Of a stretch of 64,000 bases of DNA, positions 8,755 through 16,451 are shown in pieces. Positions within the stretch are counted from its first letter, which is position 1; every line of letters starts with the position of its first letter. The stretch is from Geomonas sp. Red32. Its GTDB lineage: Bacteria; Desulfobacterota; Desulfuromonadia; Geobacterales; Geobacteraceae. The notes below the pieces were generated by a model. That model was not told the DNA's origin. It saw only the letters and a program-made list of their open reading frames with translations, and searched no databases. Made by a program: the position numbers and the translations under genes. Location of the stretch: the NCBI RefSeq assembly GCF_023652955.1, contig NZ_JAKLOY010000001.1, forward strand, positions 248,001-312,000, read 5' to 3'.

Positions 8755-8800
8755 AAAGGCCGTTGTCCCACCGGGGGCAATGGCCTTTGATTTTCCTCGT
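8755..8800 (-). terminator. Hairpin downstream of mazF
   Basis: AAAGGCCGTTGTCCC pairs with GGGGGCAATGGCCTTT across a short loop, about 50 bp after the mazF stop, with T-rich flanks on the plus side. A nearly identical hairpin exists at about 11992-12032 beside the decayed mazEF copy, so it travelled with the toxin module. Confidence 0.6.
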
Positions 8801-8845
8801 TCAATCTGCCCACTCTGTTTGGATCACCCTGGACAGGGTGAATTT

Positions 8846-9199
8846 TCAGTGACCGTCCTCAAGAATTGCCACTATATTTCCGACGACCTCCTCCAAGGCT
8901 TCTAGCGAAGCAGATCCTTTTTTCTCGGCTCTTCTTATTCGCCAATCGAGGCTTTTCACCTGATCGGACAGTATCACGCCCTGAACGTTGACGGCCCCCT
9001 CGACAGCCACTTCGAATGGGTACCCTTTGACCTGGTTGGTTATTGGACAACAGAGCATCAGCCCCGTTATTGCATTGTAACGAGCCGGAGAAAGCACAAA
9101 GGCAGGTCGCCGGCCTGCCTGTTCATGACCGGCCTGAGGATCGAAATCCAGCCAGACCACGTCACCTTTCTCAGGGACATACGTTATTTTCTTCACCAC
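8846..9199 (-). CDS. mazF: MazF/ChpB-type endoribonuclease toxin
   Basis: 117 residues. Closely matches the ChpB/MazF pattern: GDVVWLDFDPQAGHEQAGRR, PAFVLSPARYN, CCPITNQVKGYPFEV and SDQVKSLDWRIR. These proteins cleave mRNA at short sequence motifs and are neutralised by MazE. The start is GTG at 9199 inside the end of mazE (GTGGTGA overlap), with a Shine-Dalgarno sequence in the mazE tail, so the two are translationally coupled. The conserved Arg and Ser/Thr region of the active site appears intact, so the toxin is probably functional. Confidence 0.9.
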   Translation of the reverse strand: MVKKITYVPEKGDVVWLDFDPQAGHEQAGRRPAFVLSPARYNAITGLMLCCPITNQVKGYPFEVAVEGAVNVQGVILSDQVKSLDWRIRRAEKKGSASLEALEEVVGNIVAILEDGH

Positions 9200-9432
9200 C
9201 GCTCCCTCCCGACCGGTTGACCGGTTTCGACTTCTGAGTGGAGGTTATCTTCGGTAATGTTGGCCAGCAGGCTGTCCAGGGAAACTTTTTTCCTGACCGG
9301 CTTGATGACGATGCAGTTTTCTTCTCTGACGATCTCAATGGGAGAATTCGCTTCGATCCCGCATTCATCTGCCAATGCCTTCGGCAATCGTACCGCCAAA
9401 CTGTTCCCCCATTTTTGAGCTTTAACCAGCAT
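9193..9432 (-). CDS. mazE: MazE-type antitoxin (AbrB/SpoVT fold)
   Basis: 79 residues. The N-terminal swapped-hairpin DNA-binding domain is recognisable (KAQKWGNSLAVRLPKALADE, then IEIVREENCIVIKPVRKK). The C-terminal tail LDSLLANITEDNLHSEVETG corresponds to the MazF-binding segment. A strong ribosome site (GAGGAGG) precedes the ATG at 9432. It is the first gene of the mazEF operon and probably autorepresses it. Confidence 0.9.
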   Translation of the reverse strand: MLVKAQKWGNSLAVRLPKALADECGIEANSPIEIVREENCIVIKPVRKKVSLDSLLANITEDNLHSEVETGQPVGRERW

Positions 9433-9462
9433 AGAAATGCCTCCTCATGCTTTGTTGCATAA

Positions 9463-9491
9463 ACATTAGCATGGTATCGACAATGTATCAA
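9463..9491 (-). promoter_or_regulatory. Promoter of the mazEF operon
   Basis: On the minus strand TTGATA (9491-9486) and TAATGT (9468-9463) are 17 bp apart, placing a start site about 25 bp upstream of the mazE ATG. Short GTATC-type repeats around 9473-9508 could be antitoxin-binding sites. The remainder of the 9492-9758 stretch holds no supportable gene. Confidence 0.5.
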
Positions 9492-9758
9492 CTGACAGTA
9501 TCATCGCATCCTTATCTTGTCCTACTACCGATTAACTCATATTTCGACAACACCATCATCACGGGGTAAAACACATACGCCGATCCAAGAGCCAATGATG
9601 AGAAATCGGGGGCTTAGCACCTCACGGTTTGGAATCCATACGGAGACGGGGACAGGGAAGGATACGGACTCAGCCTCAAAAGTTTACGTTTTCGGCTGTG
9701 TAGCCGGGGATCAGCGCTGGACGTGATTATCGCTGACCAACAATAGGAGGGACAATCA

Positions 9759-9965
9759 ATGCGCCAAAAATTCATTCGCATCGCTGAAACGTGTACATTA
9801 GCAATTCTTACTGTCACCAGCCTTTTCAGTGCAGCTTGGGCCGGACCTCCTCCGCCTCCTGTTATTGCCGCTCAGATTCCAGCAACTCCGGTTGGTGGAC
9901 CCGCAATTTCCATCGCTACAGCAGCAGGTATCGCAGCTTATGGCCTGTGGAGATCGCGTAGGTGA
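9759..9965 (+). CDS. 68-aa secreted miniprotein with a hydrophobic tail ending in arginines
   Basis: Strong ribosome site (AGGAGGG, 8 nt before ATG). Residues 1-28 form a signal peptide (TLAILTVTSLFSAAWAGP). A short Pro-rich linker follows (GPPPPPVIAAQIPATPVGGP), then a hydrophobic segment (AISIATAAGIAAYGL) and a terminal WRSRR. The tail layout (small motif, membrane helix, basic end) resembles C-terminal protein-sorting signals, yet there is almost no mature domain between the two signals. I do not recognise the family. Confidence 0.6.
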   Translation: MRQKFIRIAETCTLAILTVTSLFSAAWAGPPPPPVIAAQIPATPVGGPAISIATAAGIAAYGLWRSRR

Positions 9966-10357
9966 TAGAAACCACAGAGGTTCTTACGACTTGTAAGTTC
10001 AAGGGCTCCGGGGTCAGGTTCCACATTCGGATACTCTTCTAGTTTTGAGAGAGAAATTTCGCTTGTTCAATAGTCCAAAAGTCGAACCTGACCCGAAGGA
10101 TTACCCTGGTCCCACCGAACGGCCCTTCCCATGGGAGTTCCTCCTGTCCTTGCCATAGGTAATCCATTCGGGCTGGCCCATACCGTGCCCCAGGGGATAG
10201 TGAGGCTGCAATATGGTGAAATCGGTGGCAGCGCAACTGAAGGGAAAAGGGAAGGTCGTGCGGGGGGGAGTCACGATACAGTAGTGATCGATCCTAGAAC
10301 GGTGCAGGCCGTCTCGGCCTGGCTCACTCCCCCCTGCAGTTCCTCACCTCTCGCATG
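9966..10357. other. Gene-free stretch with an inverted repeat (10011-10021 / 10084-10094)
   Basis: GGGTCAGGTTC at 10011-10021 is exactly inverted as GAACCTGACCC at 10084-10094, with 62 bp of A/T-richer sequence between them. Such ends often flank short non-autonomous elements in this lineage. Frames in 10039-10361 lack ribosome sites and recognisable products. Confidence 0.4.
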
Positions 10358-10531
10358 CTAGAAAAGCATAAGGGCTAGAAGTACGGCAAAGGTTACCACT
10401 ATCAGGGCAAGGTTTATCCGGTTGTCCATCTGCGCAGATAAGCCGGCGGGTCCGTTACCTATGGTGTGACTTTCATGGTCTTCCCTTTGCTGCTCCTGCT
10501 TTTCGTTGGGATTGTCGTAGATATTCAGCAT
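10358..10531 (-). CDS. 57-aa single-span membrane protein, unknown function
   Basis: An ATG at 10531 follows GGAGATACT. The first 38 residues are charged and polar (YDNPNEKQEQQREDHES); the C-terminus is one hydrophobic helix (INLALIVVTFAVLLALMLF) that ends the protein, a tail-anchor layout. It lies 151 bp downstream of the stress-type gene at 10683-11420 on the same strand and may share its transcript. Confidence 0.55.
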   Translation of the reverse strand: MLNIYDNPNEKQEQQREDHESHTIGNGPAGLSAQMDNRINLALIVVTFAVLLALMLF

Positions 10532-10682
10532 AGTATCTCCAATGCGGCTAAGTGATACGCTCCCGCAGCCGCTACGCTCTCAGTGATGCCTCCGGGTTTT
10601 TATCCCCGCCAAAGCCCTCTCTGCCGCCCCTGGTTGAACGCTCGGGCTGGCGACGGCAGGCTCCGGTTTCAGGATGCTGTAA

Positions 10683-11420
10683 TTACCGCTTCTGTAATTT
10701 GACATCCTGGAGTTCCCGCTGCTGGGCCTCGAATCGCAGGATGTCGCGCTCTCCGAAGATATTTGCCGAGGGCAGCGACACCTCTGTACCGACGAATTGC
10801 TGTACGTGCCTTCCTGCGAGGTCAGCTGCCACCTCCTCCCTATCTTTAAAAACTTCTGCGCGTTCCAATTGTTCACTCAAGGTATCATGTGCCAGCGGCT
10901 CGTATTCCGGAGAGACCCGCGGTCTTACCGACTGTTCAAGAGACCCCGCTTCTGCCGTCCGTCCCCGTCCAAACCCAAAAATACCGTGTCCGTCCTCGAC
11001 GGCACCGTGGCGCTGGATGATCTCGGCGGTCTCTTCGGCCCGGTCGTTGTTAACTACCACGGTCAGCAGATAGCCGCCGCGACCGATCCTCTCTGAATAG
11101 TAGCGGGCGTCTGATTCAGATATACCTAGGTCAGTTAGTGCCGCTATATCCCCGCGGCCCACATGGACGCCGGTCTCGCGAGCATTCCCCCTCCCCACCA
11201 GACGCACCACATCCTGCTGGACGTTAACCTGTTCTTCATTCCCTTTTACTTTTTCGAAGTCTGTCTCCTCTTCTTCCGACCAAACGTGATGCTCAACGTT
11301 GCCAGACCTAAGGGTAATAGCGTCCTGTTGCACGCCACAGTTTATGAGGTCATTTATGGCAAACTGGGCTTCGTTTCTGGTTTTAAACAAGCCCACGACT
11401 GTTTTCATCCAGGTCTTCAT
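10683..11420 (-). CDS. General-stress-type protein (GSP17M/YflT-like N-domain), 245 aa
   Basis: Start chosen at ATG 11420 because GAGGAGG lies 5 nt upstream; an in-frame GTG at 11438 has no such site. The N-terminus (KTVVGLFKTRNEAQFAINDL) resembles the GSP17M/YflT-type domain, whose members are stress-induced and structurally ferredoxin-fold-like. A Gly-rich middle (VGRGDIAALTDLGISESDA, then RGGYLLTVVV) fits the same type. The C-terminal 80 residues contain RPRVSPEYEPLAHDTLSEQL and look disordered or helical. No enzymatic motif is seen. Confidence 0.55.
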   Translation of the reverse strand: MKTWMKTVVGLFKTRNEAQFAINDLINCGVQQDAITLRSGNVEHHVWSEEEETDFEKVKGNEEQVNVQQDVVRLVGRGNARETGVHVGRGDIAALTDLGISESDARYYSERIGRGGYLLTVVVNNDRAEETAEIIQRHGAVEDGHGIFGFGRGRTAEAGSLEQSVRPRVSPEYEPLAHDTLSEQLERAEVFKDREEVAADLAGRHVQQFVGTEVSLPSANIFGERDILRFEAQQRELQDVKLQKR

Positions 11421-11639
11421 AGTAGCCTCCTCTTTCACCGGGTCTCCATAAGGCTATCGGTGTTCACCGTACTTACCACTACGCCCGTGCCGTGCTCGTC
11501 ATCGCGCCACCACCCGGAAAAGAGCAGCAGCAAAACGAATCCTTCACTTCACGGCTTAATTGCTTCCATATATAACTATATCATTTGCTGAATTTTCTTG
11601 CATTGGCAGCTTGAGATCGGGCAATTCCCCTGTTTGACC

Positions 11640-11764
11640 AAACTGAAGTTAGCGGATCAGCTTTCCACCCCAGAGGCCCCAGTGGCACGAGATCGCGTCC
11701 GACGCCTGATGCTGATCATGGGCATCGAGTCCTTGGCGCTGGGCATCAAAAAAGGGGGACAGGC
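11640..11764 (+). pseudogene. Possible IS3-type transposase remnant
   Basis: One frame reads LADQLSTPEAPVARDRVRRL followed by MLIMGIESLALGIKKG. The part DRVRRLMLIMGIESL resembles the RKRVRRLMRLMGLEAL segment of IS3-family OrfB. There is no start, no catalytic domain and no terminal inverted repeat, so this can only be a fragment. It runs into the palindrome at 11751-11795. Confidence 0.3.
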
Positions 11765-11795
11765 TACTTTCTAAAAAAGCAGCCTGTCCCCCTTT
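11751..11795. repeat. 45-bp palindrome, possible terminator or element end
   Basis: AAAGGGGGACAGGCT at the left pairs with AGCCTGTCCCCCTTT at the right around a CTTTCTAAAAAAG loop. The near-perfect 15-bp arms resemble miniature palindromic elements common in this group; no gene close by clearly needs it as a terminator. Confidence 0.6.
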
Positions 11796-11918
11796 CCGGC
11801 TCTACGCATCATTGATTGCAAGGGCAGCGTCACAGCCCCCAGATCCGCTCCGCCCACCATTCGCCCGAGGAGCAACTCAACGAACTCAACAACGTCCCCC
11901 TCCCCGTCCCCTGCTTGC

Positions 11919-12270
11919 CTTTTTCACTGTCCCAGTCCGCTCCTATGGTTAATTCATCCCTCCACCATTATGGCCTCATTTCCTATACAGCAAAGGCCAT
12001 TGTCCCACCTGAGGGGCAATGGCCTTTGACATGGTTTGTTATTGAACGACAGAGCATCGGCTGTGCTTTCGAATCGTATTCCTCATCAACGCTCCTTCCC
12101 GACCGGTCGCACCGGAATTGACTTCAGAGTGGAGGTTATCCTCGGTAATGTTAGCCAGCAGATTGTCGAGAGAAACTATTTTCGAGACCGGCCTTATGAC
12201 CATGCAGTTTTCTCCTCTGAAGATCTGATTGGCGAACGCCCTTCGATCCCGCATCCATCTGCCAGCGGAA
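11919..12270 (-). pseudogene. Decayed second mazEF module (deleted and frameshifted)
   Basis: Compared with the intact locus at 8685-9432, 11919-12037 repeats the region around the mazF terminator (including CCTCCACCATTATGGCCTCA). 12033-12065 matches an internal piece of mazF (ATTG.ACAACAGAGCATC type). 12086-12270 matches mazE from its stop codon inwards (AGTGGAGGTTATC.TCGGTAATGTT, TGACCATGCAGTTTTC). About 230 bp including the mazF 3' end and about 130 bp of the mazF 5' half are missing, and mazE carries substitutions and has lost its conserved N-terminus. No functional product is expected. Confidence 0.75.
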
Positions 12271-12349
12271 GGCTGAAGGGGGCCGGGCTTAAAAACGGGC
12301 AACTCTACGCCCCAACTTGCAAACTTCAAAGCATGGCCCCATAGTCTCC

Positions 12350-12425
12350 CCCGCAAAATTGCGACGCACTCTCGTGGCCCACGTTGAACGCTGCCGTTGT
12401 TGCATCGACGCGCTCAGCCAGTCGT
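12350..12425 (-). pseudogene. Fragment of a YqhC-like AraC regulator gene
   Basis: The minus strand encodes AERVDATTAAFNVGHESASQ followed by FCG, matching the second helix-turn-helix of the intact regulator (ERLDATTAAFNVGYESASQF, plus-strand bases 6771-6842). No remaining part of such a gene is adjacent. It is a relic next to the decayed mazEF copy. Confidence 0.7.
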
Positions 12426-12444
12426 GGTTGTGCCCCCCCCCGCC

Positions 12445-13983
12445 TTACCCTTTTTTGCGCCCGTAATTAACTCCGAGTTTGTTCATTCGCGCCCTAAGCG
12501 TATTCGGGTTGATTCCGAGCAATTCCGCCGCGCCTCCAGGACCGTGTACCTTCCCCTTGGTCATTTCCAGAACCTTGGCAATGTGCAGCGACATCGCTTC
12601 ATCAAGATCTAATGGGCCTCCGGTGCTCTCACCCATAACCGTTTCCACTTTGCCCCTACCTGTAATCGGCCCCATGGAATCGAACTTTAGTTGACCTCCC
12701 TGATGCCGGATCAGTTCCCTTTCCACCAGGTTTTCCAACTCCCGGACGTTCCCCGGCCAACTGTAGTTCACGAGCCTCTCCAAGGCGCCTGGCGCAATGG
12801 CTGGGGGGGTGGCAATCCCGAGCTCCCGGCTCTTGAGTGCAACGAAATGCCGGGTCAGTGCCGGGACGTCTTCCTTTCGCTGTCTCAAAGGAGGCACGAT
12901 AATAGGAAAGACGTTCAGCCTGAACCACAAGTCTTCCCGAAACTGGTTTTCCGAGACCATGGTTTCGAGATTGCGGTGGGTGGCTGCAATTACCCGGATA
13001 TCTACCGGTATCGGTTTGTCCCCGCCCACCCGTTCGACTTCCCGGTTCTGAAGCACACGCAATAGCCGGACTTGTGCCTGGGACGGCAGTTCACCAATCT
13101 CGTCGAGAAAGATGGTGCCTCCCGCGGCACGCTCGAAGCGCCCACGCTTTTCGGTTACCGCTCCGGTGAAAGCGCCCTTTTCGTGGCCGAACAACTCGCT
13201 GTCGATCAGGCTTTCCGGGATGGCACCGCAGTTCACCTTGATGAAGGGACCGTCCTTGCGCGGCGAAGCGAAATGGATCGCGTTGGCGATCACTTCCTTG
13301 CCGGTTCCCGTCTCCCCGAGCAGTAGCACGGTATTGGAAAGCGGCGCCACCTGCCGGACCATCTCCATGACGTTGCGCAGTCCCGAGTTCCCGCCGATCA
13401 CCTCGTCCCCCGCCCGAGAGAGGAGCTCCCTATTCAAGAACTGGTTGTCGTCGAGGAGAATGTCCCGGTAACGGAGTACCTCTCGATAGGAGAGTGCGTT
13501 GGCCAGCGCCAGCGCAAAAGGCTCCGCCACCATCGAGAGCAGCTCGGCATGACTCTGCTCGTATTTACCTTCCCCGTACGCCCGCAAAACCAACATCCCC
13601 ACCAGTTCGCCCTCGACCCGCAGCGGAAGGGCCAGGTCGGATTTCCCCCCCATCTTGACGAGCGAGACAATCGCTCCGGCAGGGCCGCTTGCCGTCCGGG
13701 CATCGATAATTTGGGGGCCGGTCAGGGTTCTTGCCCATTCCCACACCCCTTCCGGCAGCGGCACGATCTCTTCGGCACGCTCGCCATCGCTCTTGGCGAA
13801 ATGCACGATGCGCCGGATCGCCCCGAGTTGGCTATCCAGAATGTCGAGGTACACCTCGTCCAGCGGGAAATGATCCTGCAGGTAGTCGGAAGCCCGTTTC
13901 ACGGCAACCCCGATATCCAGACTGCTGCACACCTTGAGGGTTACCGTTCTGAAAAATTCATCCCTGTTCACATCCGTGACCAT
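12445..13983 (-). CDS. Sigma-54-dependent activator: GAF, AAA+, Fis-type HTH
   Basis: 512 residues from ATG 13983 (GAGG upstream); a start at 14040 would add 19 residues without a ribosome site. A GAF sensory domain spans residues about 20-165. The AAA+ domain (about 195-425) has Walker A GETGTGKE, the sigma-54 contact loop GAFTGA, and GGTIFLDEIGELP. The C-terminal HTH is of Fis type (AAELLGINPNTLRARMNKLG). It opens sigma-54 promoters in response to a ligand bound by GAF. It is divergent from the 14219-16121 operon, which has a sigma-54 promoter and paired upstream repeats, so that operon is the likely target. Confidence 0.88.
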   Translation of the reverse strand: MVTDVNRDEFFRTVTLKVCSSLDIGVAVKRASDYLQDHFPLDEVYLDILDSQLGAIRRIVHFAKSDGERAEEIVPLPEGVWEWARTLTGPQIIDARTASGPAGAIVSLVKMGGKSDLALPLRVEGELVGMLVLRAYGEGKYEQSHAELLSMVAEPFALALANALSYREVLRYRDILLDDNQFLNRELLSRAGDEVIGGNSGLRNVMEMVRQVAPLSNTVLLLGETGTGKEVIANAIHFASPRKDGPFIKVNCGAIPESLIDSELFGHEKGAFTGAVTEKRGRFERAAGGTIFLDEIGELPSQAQVRLLRVLQNREVERVGGDKPIPVDIRVIAATHRNLETMVSENQFREDLWFRLNVFPIIVPPLRQRKEDVPALTRHFVALKSRELGIATPPAIAPGALERLVNYSWPGNVRELENLVERELIRHQGGQLKFDSMGPITGRGKVETVMGESTGGPLDLDEAMSLHIAKVLEMTKGKVHGPGGAAELLGINPNTLRARMNKLGVNYGRKKG

Positions 13984-14003
13984 TTGCGCCTCGTCGTTGT
14001 ATC

Positions 14004-14064
14004 GCGATATTTGGCAATTTACCACATTTAACAAACACATCGACAGCTATTTTGCGATATTTGG
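14004..14064. promoter_or_regulatory. Paired direct repeats, candidate binding sites of the sigma-54 activator
   Basis: GCGATATTTGG occurs at 14004-14014 and again at 14054-14064, exactly 50 bp apart (about five helical turns), each followed by an A/T-rich AATTT. They lie roughly 80-140 bp upstream of the predicted start of the sigma-54 promoter, the usual place for activator sites, and inside the leader of the activator gene itself. Confidence 0.55.
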
Positions 14065-14118
14065 TGAATTTCAGCCACCCCCCTCACGCAACATACTGAA
14101 TTTAATGCAATATAACCC

Positions 14119-14135
14119 TTGGCACGAATGTCGCT
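14119..14135 (+). promoter_or_regulatory. Sigma-54 (-24/-12) promoter
   Basis: TTGGCACG-AATG-TCGCT matches the consensus TTGGCACG-N4-TTGCT at every defined position except one (TC for TT). The -24 GG and -12 GC are correctly spaced. A start near 14146 would give a leader of about 73 nt to the ATG at 14219. Confidence 0.7.
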
Positions 14136-14218
14136 AATCATGGCACAGGAGGTCGTAGTGAGATTTCCGGTTGGCGCCCTCGAGGCTGCCTACGATTACG
14201 AAGAAAAGGGGTAGTTGT

Positions 14219-15217
14219 ATGAAAAATGAAGCGAATAAGGAAATCAGCACGGCAGGAAAAACCTCTCGCAGGAAAAGCAGCCCCGCCACCGCGGTCAAGA
14301 TGGTTTTCGCCGTCCTCGCCGGGATGGGGCTCCTTTTCTGCGCCGGCCCCGCGCCGGCAGCTGACGTCGTCTCGCTGCCGACGGTGAACCTGGGAGATAC
14401 GAGCTTCCAAGACGGCATCGCTTTCCCTGGATGGCTCGTGGAAGAGACCATGAACTATTACCACGCAGGACAGATCAACGACCACGATGGCAACAAGCTT
14501 TCGGGCTCGAATAAGGTCACTGCCGTGAGTGCCACCACCCACATTGCCTATATTTCTAACTTGCAGCTGCTTGGCGGCTTCTATGGGGCCGAAGTCCTTC
14601 TCCCGTTAGCCGATGTGGATGTCGACACCAGCCTAGGAGCGAAGGACCGGAACCGGGGAATCGGAGACCTCATTGTCAGCCCCTTCATTCTGCAGTGGAC
14701 CGACAACAAACTTTTCAGCATGCCGTACTTTCACAGATTTGTCTTCGACATCACGCTGCCGACCGGCGACTACGACCGCAACCGGGCCGTAAACATCGGG
14801 ACCAACCTGGTCAGCATCGATCCCTACTATGCGTTCACAATCATGCCTACCGACAAGCTTGAGGTTAGCGCCCGCCTCCACTATCTCTGGAACTCGGAGA
14901 ATGACAAGCCGTTTGCGGGGCTTGGTGCGGGGACCGTGCAACCGGGTCAGGCATTCCACGCCAACTACGCGGCATCGTACGAAATAGTCAAGGGAGTGCG
15001 GCTCGGGGTCAACGGCTACGTCCTGCAGCAGCTGACCGCGGACAAGGTCGACGGCCGCAGCCAGGCGAATTCCGAGGAACGGATTTTCGGCATCGGGCCG
15101 GGTCTCCAGTTGGCTGGTGACGGACTGTCGCTCTATCTCAACAGCTACTTTGAGACCGGAGCCGAAAATCGCCCGGAAGGGATCAAGGCCATATTCCGGC
15201 TTTCCAAGGCCTTTTAA
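14219..15217 (+). CDS. Outer-membrane transport-type protein, SphA/MetA (phenol-degradation) family
   Basis: 332 residues from ATG 14219 (AAAAGGGG upstream). A signal peptide covers residues about 25-50 ([20 protein letters not shown]). The mature part has alternating beta-strand character with family motifs [45 protein letters not shown] and [15 protein letters not shown], ending in aromatic RLSKAF as outer-membrane barrels do. Members of this family are linked to uptake of aromatic or hydrophobic compounds (family knowledge). It is the first gene of a sigma-54-controlled operon with a quinone/azo reductase, hinting at an aromatic or electrophile stress role. Confidence 0.75.
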   Translation: MKNEANKEISTAGKTSRRKSSPATAVKMVFAVLAGMGLLFCAGPAPAADVVSLPTVNLGDTSFQDGIAFPGWLVEETMNYYHAGQINDHDGNKLSGSNKVTAVSATTHIAYISNLQLLGGFYGAEVLLPLADVDVDTSLGAKDRNRGIGDLIVSPFILQWTDNKLFSMPYFHRFVFDITLPTGDYDRNRAVNIGTNLVSIDPYYAFTIMPTDKLEVSARLHYLWNSENDKPFAGLGAGTVQPGQAFHANYAASYEIVKGVRLGVNGYVLQQLTADKVDGRSQANSEERIFGIGPGLQLAGDGLSLYLNSYFETGAENRPEGIKAIFRLSKAF

Positions 15218-15249
15218 CAACGAGAACTCACCACAAAGAGGAGAACGTC

Positions 15250-15882
15250 ATGGCAACCTTACTCTATGTCACCTGCAACCTGAAACCCGCAGAGGTCTCG
15301 CGCAGCCTCTCGGTCGGCAAGGAATTCCTGGACGAATACCTGAAACATAACCCCGATGACGAAGTGCATTTTCTCGACCTTTATCGTGACAACATACAGC
15401 GAATCGATGCCGACGTCTTAAGCGGCTGGGGGAAGATGCGCAACGGCGAAAGCTTCGCCTCACTCTCAGCCGACGAACAGCGCAAGATCAGCCGTATCAC
15501 GAGACACGCGGATCAGTTCGTCGCCGCCGACAAGTACGTGTTCGTGACTCCCATGTTCAACCTGGGCTTTCCCGCCGAACTGAAAACGTACATCGACAAC
15601 GTCTGTGTCGTCGGCAAGACCTTCGTCTATACGGAGGCAGGCGCACAGGGGCTCCTACGCGGCAGGGGGAAGAAGTGCCTGCACATCCACTCAAACGGTG
15701 GGTTTCATTTCGGCAAGGCGGAAGACCATTCGGTCCCGTATCTGCGAGAGATCATGAATTTCATGGGAATCGACGACTTTCATCCCATCGTCATCGAAGG
15801 GGTGGACGCCTTCCCGGACCGGGCGAACGAAATCCAGGAGCTCGCGAGGAACCAGGCGGTCGAACTGGCGAAGGACTTCTGA
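15250..15882 (+). CDS. FMN-dependent NADH-azoreductase / quinone reductase (AzoR-like flavodoxin fold)
   Basis: 210 residues; ribosome site AAAGAGGAG before ATG. Flavodoxin-like fold features: N-terminal [17 protein letters not shown] for phosphate binding, [20 protein letters not shown] for flavin contact and [12 protein letters not shown]. Members use NADH to reduce quinones and azo compounds by two electrons. It follows the outer-membrane protein gene by 32 bp, in the same operon. Confidence 0.82.
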   Translation: MATLLYVTCNLKPAEVSRSLSVGKEFLDEYLKHNPDDEVHFLDLYRDNIQRIDADVLSGWGKMRNGESFASLSADEQRKISRITRHADQFVAADKYVFVTPMFNLGFPAELKTYIDNVCVVGKTFVYTEAGAQGLLRGRGKKCLHIHSNGGFHFGKAEDHSVPYLREIMNFMGIDDFHPIVIEGVDAFPDRANEIQELARNQAVELAKDF

Positions 15883-15923
15883 CAGCGATACGACGCGGCA
15901 ACCCGCGGCAAAAGGACAACCGG

Positions 15924-16121
15924 ATGAACAGCGCATTGAAGAACGGAATCGTCGGCGGCATCATGGGGTTTGTCATGAGCTTCCTGCTCAACTACCTGGT
16001 CATCCCGTTTTCCGGGACCGAGATGGCCAATGCCGTCGGCAATGGGATGAGTGGTCTGATGAGCGGATTCATGGGGGGCTTCATCGCGATCCTGGTCCAC
16101 GTAAGGACTGCAGGCCAGTGA
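15924..16121 (+). CDS. 65-aa membrane protein with two hydrophobic segments
   Basis: ATG at 15924 preceded by AAAAGGA. Two predicted spans, GIVGGIMGFVMSFLLNYLVI and GLMSGFMGGFIAILVHV, are separated by a polar turn; the small-residue pattern resembles DUF2798-type miniproteins. It follows the azoreductase gene by 41 bp and is probably the third gene of that operon. Function unknown. Confidence 0.6.
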   Translation: MNSALKNGIVGGIMGFVMSFLLNYLVIPFSGTEMANAVGNGMSGLMSGFMGGFIAILVHVRTAGQ

Positions 16122-16158
16122 CTTATCCCTCTCGAGCAGGCAGATACGCAGGAACCAC

Positions 16159-16179
16159 GGGGCGCCGACAAGGCGCCCC
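16159..16179 (+). terminator. Hairpin after the azoreductase operon
   Basis: GGGGCGCC pairs with GGCGCCCC across a GACAA loop, 38 bp after the stop at 16121. Only a short A/T stretch follows, so termination efficiency is uncertain. Confidence 0.55.
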
Positions 16180-16221
16180 GAATTATCATGGAGCTACCAC
16201 GGCAACAAGAGACAACAGGGC

Positions 16222-16299
16222 ATGAAAATACTGGTATTTGTGACATTAATTAGCTGGTTTTGCATCGCTTTGATCGCTTTGTTTCACAAAAAGGAATGA
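16222..16299 (+). CDS. Possible 25-aa single-span membrane peptide
   Basis: An ATG frame encodes one hydrophobic helix (ILVFVTLISWFCIALIALF) capped by HKKE, like many bacterial membrane micropeptides. The upstream ribosome site is weak and too close (AGGG 2 nt before), so expression is doubtful. Confidence 0.3.
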   Translation: MKILVFVTLISWFCIALIALFHKKE

Positions 16300-16390
16300 A
16301 CCGGGGCCGGATCATGGATGGGGAGAAGATTGCCACAAATCTGCTGTTCGGCATGAATGCTTTGTCCAATAACTCCTCCTTTAGGCCCTC

Positions 16391-16419
16391 TTGACTTACG
16401 ACAAACTTACGAGTATTGT
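16391..16419 (+). promoter_or_regulatory. lexA-like gene promoter with ACTTACGA direct-repeat operator
   Basis: TTGACT (16391-16396) and TATTGT (16414-16419) are 17 bp apart, 33 bp upstream of the ATG. ACTTACGA is repeated at 16394-16401 and 16405-16412, an 11-bp period across the -35 and spacer. This is a natural place for a self-repressing operator. It does not match the palindromic GGTT...ACC box I know for Geobacter LexA, so the binding protein is uncertain. Confidence 0.55.
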
Positions 16420-16451
16420 TGCCGGGCGAAGAAAGTTTGGCGGGAGGGAAG

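Noticed and set aside
9560..9730. Cyclic-di-GMP or cyclic-GAMP (GEMM) riboswitch before the 68-residue protein
   Set aside because: The leader has a G/C hairpin (TCAGCG/CGCTGA) but lacks the GACGCAAAGC-type core and paired GNRA tetraloop pattern needed for GEMM.
10039..10361. Two opposing 65-76 codon frames
   Set aside because: Neither has a ribosome site; they overlap an inverted repeat and each other, and no product is recognisable.
14141..14157. Second sigma-54 promoter at TGGCACAGGAGGTCGT
   Set aside because: The -24 half matches but there is no TGC at -12; the site at 14119-14135 is much better.
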